This document shows positions 1 to 5,678 of a stretch of DNA of 9,302 bases, piece by piece. Under the pieces are notes generated by a model. It saw nothing but the letters and a program-made list of their open reading frames with translations. It did no database searches and was not told the DNA's origin. The position numbers and the translations under genes were made by a program. Each line of letters opens with the position of its first letter. Within the stretch, counting starts at the first letter, position 1. Origin of the DNA: Chersky-822 sp035553055. GTDB taxonomy: Bacteria; Actinomycetota; Actinomycetes; Streptosporangiales; Streptosporangiaceae. The stretch spans positions 1 through 9,302 of the forward strand of contig DATNEK010000157.1 in the NCBI GenBank assembly GCA_035553055.1. The letters run 5' to 3'.

Positions 1-1335
1 ATCGACCGTCTCAACTCTGAGACCGGCGCGTTCTACACGGTGACAGCCGATCTGGCTAAGGAGCAGGCCGCGGCGGCCGAGCAAGCCGCGGCCGAGCATC
101 GCCGCTCGGGCGCCGCCGCCGACTTGCCGCCGCTGACCGGAGTGCCGATCCCGATTAAGGACCTTAACTTGGTCGCCGGGGTCCGGGCCACGTTCGGCTC
201 CACGCTGCTCGCCGACAACATCGCCGGGGAAGACGACTTCGTCGTCACCGAACTGCGCAAGGCAGGCATCGTCATCACGGGCAAGACCGCGACGCCCGAG
301 TTCGGGCTGCCGTGCTACACCGAGACCAAGATCGGCCCGCCAGCCAGGACGCCTTGGGACCTGTCGAGGTCGGCAGGCGGATCGAGCGGCGGCGCGGGGG
401 CGGCGGTAGCCGCAGGCCTCGCGCCGGCGGCTCAGGGCAGCGACGGCGGCGGCTCTATTCGCATCCCGTCCAGCGTGTGCGGCCTGTTCGGAATCAAGCC
501 GAGCCGTGGCCGGATATCAGGCGGCCCGCTGATGCCTGATCTGTTCGGTCTGTCGACCGACGGTCCGCTGGCGCGCACGGTCGCCGATGCCGCGCTCCTG
601 CTCGACGCGATGACCTGCAACTACCCGGGTGACCTCTACAACATGCCGCCGTTGCCAGCGGGCGAGAGCTTCCTCGGGTACTCAAAACGCGATCCTGGCA
701 AGCTGCGGATAGGCAGATCCATTGCCAACGTGGTGCCCGGAGCGGGCGTTCATCCTGACTGCGTGGCCGCCTACGAAGACGCGAGCGAGTTGCTCGCCAG
801 CCTCGGACACGAGGTCGAAGATGTGGAGCTGCCGTTCAGTGAAGACGCGGTGCCGATGTTCGAGTATCTCTGGTACGCGATGGCGACGCTCGCGCCCATC
901 AGCCCAGAGCAGGAAGATCAGCTGCTGCCGCTGACCAGGTACCTGCGGATGCGCGGAATGAAGGTCACCGCGGCGGAGCTGTTTTTCGCCGAGGCCTACC
1001 TGCAGAGCATCACCCGCACCGCGCTCGGCGTGCTCAACAGCTACGACGCGTACCTGACCCCGACCCTCGCCTCGCCGCCGGTCCCGGTCGGTTATTTCGA
1101 CGAGGTAGAGCCCGCCGAGAACTTCGAGCGGCAGAAGCGGTTCACCCCGTACACGGCGTTGTACAACATCTCCGGCCAGCCTGCCGTGAACTTGCCTTTG
1201 TACGTCAACGCTGATGGCCTGCCGATCGGCGTGATGCTGGCCGGGAGAATTGGCGATGAGGCCACGCTGATTTCGCTGTCTGCCCAGATAGAGGCCGCAA
1301 GGCCATGGCGCGATCGGCACCCGGCGATCTGGTAG
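1..1335 (+). CDS. Amidase-signature family hydrolase (5' end outside window)
   Basis: This gene encodes a hydrolase of amide bonds from the amidase signature (AS) family, probably cytoplasmic. The frame is open from base 1 and ends at TAG 1333-1335, so the start lies upstream; 444 residues are present and perhaps 40-60 are missing. The Ser-cisSer-Lys triad is visible in window numbering: Lys53 in PIPIKDL, cis-Ser128 in AGGSSGG, and nucleophile Ser152 in GGGSIRIPSS. The 24-residue spacing between the two serines matches the family (for example Ser217/Ser241 in FAAH). The C-terminal part keeps the usual SGQPAVNLPL and GLPIGVML segments and the usual ending near RHPAIW. The substrate cannot be read from sequence. 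The GSDGGGSIRIPSS form resembles the broad AS group that includes 6-aminohexanoate cyclic dimer hydrolase and the mycobacterial amidases, not GatA. The family is certain; the specificity is unknown. Confidence 0.93.
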   Translation: MDRLNSETGAFYTVTADLAKEQAAAAEQAAAEHRRSGAAADLPPLTGVPIPIKDLNLVAGVRATFGSTLLADNIAGEDDFVVTELRKAGIVITGKTATPEFGLPCYTETKIGPPARTPWDLSRSAGGSSGGAGAAVAAGLAPAAQGSDGGGSIRIPSSVCGLFGIKPSRGRISGGPLMPDLFGLSTDGPLARTVADAALLLDAMTCNYPGDLYNMPPLPAGESFLGYSKRDPGKLRIGRSIANVVPGAGVHPDCVAAYEDASELLASLGHEVEDVELPFSEDAVPMFEYLWYAMATLAPISPEQEDQLLPLTRYLRMRGMKVTAAELFFAEAYLQSITRTALGVLNSYDAYLTPTLASPPVPVGYFDEVEPAENFERQKRFTPYTALYNISGQPAVNLPLYVNADGLPIGVMLAGRIGDEATLISLSAQIEAARPWRDRHPAIW

Positions 1336-1342
1336 GTCTCGC

Positions 1343-1360
1343 GGGCAGGTAAAGCTGCCC
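1343..1360 (+). terminator. Hairpin after the amidase stop, possible terminator
   Basis: GGGCAG (1343-1348) and CTGCCC (1355-1360) form a perfect 6-bp stem around the 6-base loop GTAAAG, starting 7 bases after the amidase stop codon. There is no T-tract. Actinobacterial terminators often lack one, so this may end the amidase transcript. The stem is short, and its function is inferred from position only. Confidence 0.35.
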
Positions 1361-1396
1361 TGGTGCTCGAGGTGAGCATGCGATGAGCAGGGTTAG

Positions 1397-1425
1397 CTGC
1401 CGCGGGCACCGGTAAGTCCTACGAT
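1397..1425 (+). promoter_or_regulatory. Possible housekeeping-sigma promoter for the acylase gene
   Basis: TACGAT at 1420-1425 fits the actinobacterial -10 pattern TAnnnT. Seventeen bases upstream, CTGCCG (1397-1402) is a weak match to the -35 box TTGACA (three of six). Transcription would start near 1432 and give a leader of about 64 bases before the GTG at 1496. The call rests on the -10 and its location in the only sizeable gap on this strand. Readthrough from the amidase is the alternative. Confidence 0.3.
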
Positions 1426-1481
1426 CGGGTGTGGCTTGATTGGCGCGGGCCAGCACAAGCTCGGGGGACAGCGCGCCATCC

Positions 1482-1486
1482 GGAGG
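1482..1486 (+). promoter_or_regulatory. Ribosome binding site that decides the acylase start
   Basis: GGAGG at 1482-1486 lies nine bases upstream of GTG 1496-1498. This favours GTG 1496 over the in-frame TTG at 1436, which would add 20 residues and has no comparable site. The GTG start also puts a basic N-terminus directly before the hydrophobic segment, as expected for a signal or anchor. Confidence 0.75.
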
Positions 1487-1495
1487 TGCCTCGTC

Positions 1496-4120
1496 GTGCG
1501 CAACCATGCGCTCTGGCGGCTGGTCAGACAGGTCGTCAACGTGATAGCCGCGACATGCGCGGCAATGGCCGTGCTGTTTGTGTGCGCGGCGGGATTCTGG
1601 GGCGTGCCGGCGCTTGGCCGTGCGCTTGACCCGGGCAACGGCGCCTGGACCTCGGCGGTCGGCGGCAGGCTGCCCGCATCCAGAACTCTGCGCCTGCCGG
1701 GAATCGTCGGCGGCGCGACCGTTTCCTTCGGCAGTCACGGCATCGCGGCGGTCAACGCGGCCAACGAGGGCGACGCCATCGTCGCGCTCGGCTACCTCCA
1801 CGCCAGCTTCCGGCTGGCCGAGATGGACCTCGCGCGCAGATTGGCTGAAGGCAGGCTCGCGCAGCTTGTCGGGTCATCGGCGGTGCGCTCTGATGAGTTC
1901 GAGTTGCGGCTTGGGCTGCTGCGGACAGCGCAGCGCGAGTGGGCGGAGATGCCGAAGGACGGCATCGAGGCACGTCTGCTTGAGAGCTACTCGATCGGCG
2001 TCAACGATTATCTCGGCCAGTTGCGGAAAAATCGGCAGTGGCCAGCCATATTTTCGCTGGCCGGCGTCTATCCGGCGGATTGGACGCCAGTGGACAGTCT
2101 CGCCGTGCAAGGCGAGCTGACCCAGGAACTCGATTACACCACCACGCCGCTCGACTACACGCTGCTGGCCAGGTCGCTTGGCATGACGCGGACTATGCGG
2201 TGGTTCCCTGTGCTCCCGGTCAACAAGCAGAACCCGTACGACCCAGGCCCGTACCATCCCAGGCGACTCGCGCCGCTCACGACCACCATGACCACGACGG
2301 TCTCGCGCCGCCCGGCTCGGGAGATCCGAGGTACGACCGTCGCCGCCGGGTTGCCGTCCGTCCCTCCGGCTGGGGTGGCTCAGGCAGCGGCGGCGATGCT
2401 CGCCCAGACCAGAGCGCTGCCGCCTGGCCAGATCCACGGATACCCGGACAGCAACGCCTGGGCTGCTAACGGGCCGAAGGTGTCTGGCGGCGGATCGATG
2501 CTGGCTGGCGACCCGCACCTGCCGCAGACGCTGCCATCGATCTGGTTCGAGGTCGCGATCTCCGCGCCGGGATTCTACGTGAGCGGCGTCGGCGTTCCCG
2601 GGCTGCCGGGCGTGCTGATCGGGCGCAACCGCCATATCGCCTGGTCCCTCACCGACACCCAGAACCAGGCGACCCTTTTCTACGCGGAACGGACCAGCAA
2701 AGCTCATCCTGGCCAGTATTTCTGGCGCGGCAAGTGGCGCGCGATGCGGCAGGTGAACTACACGATCTCCGTGCGCGGCGGCGCGGCCAGGCACCTGACC
2801 GTGAATCTGACTGTTCACGGGCCGGTGATGACGCGGGCGGGCCAGACAGTGTCGGTGGACTGGATGGGCAACGTGCCGTCCCCCGACGTGGCCGTGCTGC
2901 AGCAGATCAGCGTCGCGCATAATTTCAGCCAGTTCCGCGCCGCGCTCGCCAGCTGGCGGGCGCCGGCGCAGAATTTCGTCTACGCCGACAATCGCGGCAA
3001 CATCGGAGCGATCTCGGCCGGCTACTACCCGATCGTCGCAGGTGGCACGCCGTGGCTCCCGATGCCGGGTACCGGCACCGACGACGTCGTCGGCGTCATC
3101 CCTTACACCGCCGTGCCGCAGAGCTACGATCCGCCTGGTCATGTGATCGCGACGGCCAACCAGCGACCGGTGACCGCCGCCTATCCGTATTACATCGGCA
3201 CCACGGCGAACTTCTTCGACCCCGGCTACCGCGCGAGCAGGGAGTACGCGTTCCTCGACCGCCGGTCGAACCTGACGATGTCGGGCTTCGCCGCGCTGCA
3301 GAACAACCTGGTCGACGGGCTTGCCGTGCGGCTGCTCCCAAGTATCGACAAGCTGCTGCGGGGGAGCGCGGTGCCGACTCGGGGCGGCGATTCCCCGGTG
3401 CCCCCCGCGGTGTGGACTCCGATGGACAAGCAGGCGCTGGCGTTGCTGCGCGGGTGGAACTATTCAATGGACCCGCACTCGGCAGCGGCGTCGATCTGGT
3501 GGGCGCTGTGGACCGACTATGTATATACGACGTTCGAGCCTTGGTGGCGTTCGGCTCGGGTGCCCGTCTCGCTCGACCGGACCGGACTGGCGCCGTCGAC
3601 TGGCCAGGCCAGCCTGGTTGAGGTGCTTGAGCGGTGGACGCTGACCGACCAGGCCAACCCCGCCTTCAGCCCGCCAGGCAATCCACCGGGCACCGCGGCG
3701 TCGGTGCTGCGCGCCGCGTTCGCGACGGCGGTGGCCCAGCTTCACGGCAAGCTCGGCGGCGGCCCGTCAAGCTGGACCTGGGGCAAGCTGCACAGCAGGA
3801 AGTTCCCATCACTGCTGCGAGCACCTGGGCTCGGCTACGGCCCGCAGGCCGCTGGTGGCGACCCGTGGAGCGTGGACGCGGCTGACGGGCTGCCGGTGTC
3901 GGAGGCTGGCCCAAGCTGGCGCATGATCGTCCAGCCTGGTACCGCTGGACACTCCCCACCGACTGGGTGGGGCATCTACCCGGGCGGCCAGAGTGAGAAC
4001 CCAGCCTCACCCTGGTACGAGAACCTGGTCGCCGACTGGTGGAACGGCCGCTACCTGCCGATGCCGTCGGCTGGCCCAGCGGTCGTCCGCGGCAACGTCC
4101 TTTGGGAGCTTGAGCCATGA
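1496..4120 (+). CDS. Penicillin acylase family Ntn hydrolase, membrane-anchored or secreted
   Basis: The 874-residue precursor belongs to the penicillin/cephalosporin/N-acyl-homoserine-lactone acylase family, whose members cleave amide bonds between an acyl group and an amine. Residues about 14-36 form a hydrophobic segment after a basic start, indicating export; a signal anchor is as likely as a cleaved signal peptide. The family cuts itself before a serine that becomes the N-terminal nucleophile of the beta chain. Here this is Ser319 in GYPDSNAW, predicting an alpha chain plus linker of 318 residues and a beta chain of 556. Other visible key residues are beta-His23 (His341, in GDPHL) and the catalytic Asn at beta-237 (Asn555, in TANQRP), close to Asn241 of E. 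coli penicillin G acylase. His at beta-23 is typical of cephalosporin and AHL acylases; E. coli penicillin G acylase has Gln. The substrate is unknown: acyl-homoserine lactones, N-acyl amino acids or lipopeptides are possible. The gene is coupled to the next by ATGA. Confidence 0.93.
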   Translation: MRNHALWRLVRQVVNVIAATCAAMAVLFVCAAGFWGVPALGRALDPGNGAWTSAVGGRLPASRTLRLPGIVGGATVSFGSHGIAAVNAANEGDAIVALGYLHASFRLAEMDLARRLAEGRLAQLVGSSAVRSDEFELRLGLLRTAQREWAEMPKDGIEARLLESYSIGVNDYLGQLRKNRQWPAIFSLAGVYPADWTPVDSLAVQGELTQELDYTTTPLDYTLLARSLGMTRTMRWFPVLPVNKQNPYDPGPYHPRRLAPLTTTMTTTVSRRPAREIRGTTVAAGLPSVPPAGVAQAAAAMLAQTRALPPGQIHGYPDSNAWAANGPKVSGGGSMLAGDPHLPQTLPSIWFEVAISAPGFYVSGVGVPGLPGVLIGRNRHIAWSLTDTQNQATLFYAERTSKAHPGQYFWRGKWRAMRQVNYTISVRGGAARHLTVNLTVHGPVMTRAGQTVSVDWMGNVPSPDVAVLQQISVAHNFSQFRAALASWRAPAQNFVYADNRGNIGAISAGYYPIVAGGTPWLPMPGTGTDDVVGVIPYTAVPQSYDPPGHVIATANQRPVTAAYPYYIGTTANFFDPGYRASREYAFLDRRSNLTMSGFAALQNNLVDGLAVRLLPSIDKLLRGSAVPTRGGDSPVPPAVWTPMDKQALALLRGWNYSMDPHSAAASIWWALWTDYVYTTFEPWWRSARVPVSLDRTGLAPSTGQASLVEVLERWTLTDQANPAFSPPGNPPGTAASVLRAAFATAVAQLHGKLGGGPSSWTWGKLHSRKFPSLLRAPGLGYGPQAAGGDPWSVDAADGLPVSEAGPSWRMIVQPGTAGHSPPTGWGIYPGGQSENPASPWYENLVADWWNGRYLPMPSAGPAVVRGNVLWELEP
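4105..4120 (+). promoter_or_regulatory. Translational coupling site (SD plus ATGA overlap)
   Basis: GGAG at 4105-4108 lies eight bases before ATG 4117. The ATG shares bases with the acylase stop TGA 4118-4120 in the sequence ATGA. A ribosome finishing the acylase can restart at once, so the two proteins are probably made in a linked ratio from one mRNA. Confidence 0.75.
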
Positions 4121-4635
4121 CCAAGCACGTCAGCAGGTCGGAGTTCGAGCGGCTTGGCAAGCGCGGATCCTACCGGCTCGGCGCGCTCTCGCTGCAGGGA
4201 GTCGCCAGGCCATCGGCGCCGAGGCCATTCCGGCCGTCGTTCAGCAGGACTACGCACGGCGGACCAATCTGGGCCTGGATAGCGGCCTCGATCGTCGGGG
4301 TCGGCCTTATCGGAGCGACGGCTCTGGCGGGGCTATGGTTCGCCCCGCTGGTTGTCGGGGTTATCGGGGGGATCGCGGCGCGGTGGGGGCAGTGGCGACT
4401 GCGCGTGATGGTGCCTGCCATTGTCATGGTCAGCGCCTTTGGGTGGGGCGCTGCGCTGCTCGACCAGGCCGCGCGCGGGCTGCCGATCGGGGCGACCGCC
4501 AGGGCTATCGCGGCGATTGGCGGGCTGCCTGCGTTCGCCGCGGTGGGGGTGGCCGTCACGCTGGGGGTCGCGGTGCTGCTTGGGCTTGTCGGGTTGTGGC
4601 TAGGCCGGGCGCTGACGCCGTGGCCTCCGTCTTGA
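4117..4635 (+). CDS. Small integral membrane protein of unknown function
   Basis: I do not recognise this 172-residue protein. Residues 1-48 are hydrophilic and strongly basic (many Arg/Lys, a Pro-rich stretch around 32-41) and are probably cytoplasmic. The rest is hydrophobic, with likely membrane segments at about 51-73, 76-88 (short, perhaps re-entrant or merged with the first), 97-115 and 131-162. The linkers are RWGQWRLR (89-96) and LDQAARGLP (115-123), which does not clearly resolve the topology. No catalytic motif or signal peptide is visible. It starts inside the acylase stop codon with its own Shine-Dalgarno, so it is very likely a real gene in an operon with the acylase. A role in anchoring, folding or partnering the acylase is a guess from position only. 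Its last 80 bases, which encode most of the final helix, overlap the 3' end of the opposite-strand transporter gene. Confidence 0.82.
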   Translation: MTKHVSRSEFERLGKRGSYRLGALSLQGVARPSAPRPFRPSFSRTTHGGPIWAWIAASIVGVGLIGATALAGLWFAPLVVGVIGGIAARWGQWRLRVMVPAIVMVSAFGWGAALLDQAARGLPIGATARAIAAIGGLPAFAAVGVAVTLGVAVLLGLVGLWLGRALTPWPPS

Positions 4636-5581
4636 CGGTCGCCAGGCTAGCGGCCAGGGCGCCCGCGCAGGTTAGCGCCGCGCCAAGGTACTGGAGCAAA
4701 CTCGGTCGCTCGCCGAGTATCAGCGCGGCTAGGCCGAGCGAGGCGGCCGGCTGTACAAGCAGCATCAGCGAGCCAATCGCCGCCGGCAGCCTGGGCAGCG
4801 ACGAGGTGATCAGCAGCCAGCCGGCGACCTGGCTGATCAGCGCGAGCATGGCGAGCCAGAAGATCGCCGGCCAGATCGGGTGCAGCGCCAGGCCGCCGCC
4901 GACCAGGCCGACTACCAGCGAGGTGACCGTCGCACCAGCCGTTGCGTCGGCGACCGGGCCGGCCACGTGCGCCGAGTCGGCCGAGGACCGGCGCAACATC
5001 ATCAGGTAGCACGAATAAGCAAAAGCCATCACGAGGCCGTAACCGACGCCGGGGAGCGGATGGTGGCCAGCCACCGACTTGCCGATCAGCCCGGAAACGA
5101 GCACGACCCCGACCATCACCACGGGAAGCGCGGACCCCACGGCACGGCTTGGTCGTTCGTGCCAGATCAGCCAGGCAAGCCCGGCGACGATCAGTACCTG
5201 GAGGTTGCCGAGAACAGTCGCGGCACCGGCCCCGATATCGGCGATCGCGTGCGTCCACAAGATGAGGTCAACGGCGAGGAAAGCCCCCGCCGCGAAGGCC
5301 GTGAGCCGCTGCTTGCGCGACCGGTCGCCGTGCCTGCGCCGTTCGATCGCGGCGAAGGCGACAAGCACAGGAAGCGCGAGCAACGAACGGTAGAACGCCG
5401 TGCTCACCGGGCTAGCGCCCGACAGCACCACGAATATCGGCGACGCCGAAATCGTCGCGGCGCCGACGCCGACCAGCAGCAGCGGCTGGTTGGAGAACCT
5501 CTTGAAGGCGGCAGAGCCGGCCAGGTCAGCGGAGCCAGCGGTGCCTTCGGTAATGACCGTAGAACCGTACGATACTGTCAT
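4556..5581 (-). CDS. EamA/DMT-superfamily transporter
   Basis: The 341-residue protein has the two tandem EamA repeats of the drug/metabolite transporter superfamily, ten predicted membrane helices in all. The first helix begins near residue 33 and the last ends near 313. Recognisable features are the FYRSLLALP segment of helix 2, the WLIWHERP turn after helix 4, and the matching ILGERPSLLQYLG at helices 9-10, the usual mark of the second repeat. Family members export amino acids, nucleosides or drugs; the substrate cannot be told here. I chose ATG 5581 because GAGGA precedes it and a TAnnnT box lies at leaderless distance. ATG 5593 and GTG 5647 are in-frame alternatives adding 4 and 22 residues. 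A hydrophilic N-terminal leader of about 30 residues is longer than usual. The Ala-rich C-terminal tail after helix 10 is encoded antisense to the preceding plus-strand gene, to which this one is convergent. Confidence 0.9.
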   Translation of the reverse strand: MTVSYGSTVITEGTAGSADLAGSAAFKRFSNQPLLLVGVGAATISASPIFVVLSGASPVSTAFYRSLLALPVLVAFAAIERRRHGDRSRKQRLTAFAAGAFLAVDLILWTHAIADIGAGAATVLGNLQVLIVAGLAWLIWHERPSRAVGSALPVVMVGVVLVSGLIGKSVAGHHPLPGVGYGLVMAFAYSCYLMMLRRSSADSAHVAGPVADATAGATVTSLVVGLVGGGLALHPIWPAIFWLAMLALISQVAGWLLITSSLPRLPAAIGSLMLLVQPAASLGLAALILGERPSLLQYLGAALTCAGALAASLATVKTEATASAPGLATTRQAQAAPRPPA

Positions 5582-5678
5582 GTTCCTCAGCATACGACCG
5601 ACACGTGCCTTTTTGGCAGCATCGGCCCAACGCCGCGCCCCGTGCACGGCGTCGAAGCGGGCGTCGGATCATAGGGGG
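5582..5678. promoter_or_regulatory. Divergent intergenic region between transporter and malQ
   Basis: These 97 bases separate the divergent start codons and must hold the malQ promoter or its downstream part. For malQ, GATCAT at 5667-5672 has the key A and T of a -10 box at leaderless distance from ATG 5679. TACGAT at 5568-5573, inside the transporter's N-terminal codons, is another candidate and would give a leader of about 99 bases. Neither has a convincing -35. I see no clear operator palindrome. Confidence 0.4.
5589..5619 (-). promoter_or_regulatory. Possible promoter for the EamA transporter gene, leaderless
   Basis: On the minus strand TATGCT (5594-5589) matches TAnnnT. CTGCCA (5619-5614) matches four of six bases of TTGACA, with a 19-base spacer, which is rather long. 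This would start transcription at about 5582-5581, on the proposed ATG, so the mRNA would have no leader. Leaderless genes are common in actinobacteria. The call is inference from sequence pattern only. Confidence 0.35.

Noticed and set aside
682..1320. Minus-strand open frame opposite the amidase
   Set aside because: Low-complexity Arg/Gly/His-rich translation with no motif, fully antisense to conserved amidase sequence.
1436..1495. TTG 1436 as the acylase start
   Set aside because: It has no Shine-Dalgarno of its own and adds 20 non-hydrophobic residues before the signal segment; GTG 1496 has GGAGG at ideal spacing.
1874..3142. Long minus-strand open frame (422 codons) opposite the acylase gene
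   Set aside because: It is His/Arg-rich without any recognisable domain and lies fully antisense to a gene with clear family motifs. Long antisense frames are expected in GC-rich coding DNA.
3597..3620. CCAGGC/GCCTGG self-complementary stretch in the acylase gene
   Set aside because: The arms are short and nearly abutting, made of a common GC-rich word in this genome; no reason to give it a function.
4627..4638. CCGTC/GACGG palindrome at the stop codon of the small membrane gene
   Set aside because: The loop would be two bases, so a stable hairpin is unlikely; not enough for a terminator call.
3993..5009. 338-codon plus-strand frame spanning the acylase end, the small membrane gene and the transporter
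   Set aside because: It runs in the wrong frame through three better-supported genes and translates to Arg/Gly/Ala-rich sequence with no domain.
5400..5678. In-frame extension upstream of malQ
   Set aside because: The frame is open by chance across the opposite-strand transporter's N-terminal codons. The malQ family N-terminus begins at ATG 5679, and the upstream translation shows no similarity to the family.
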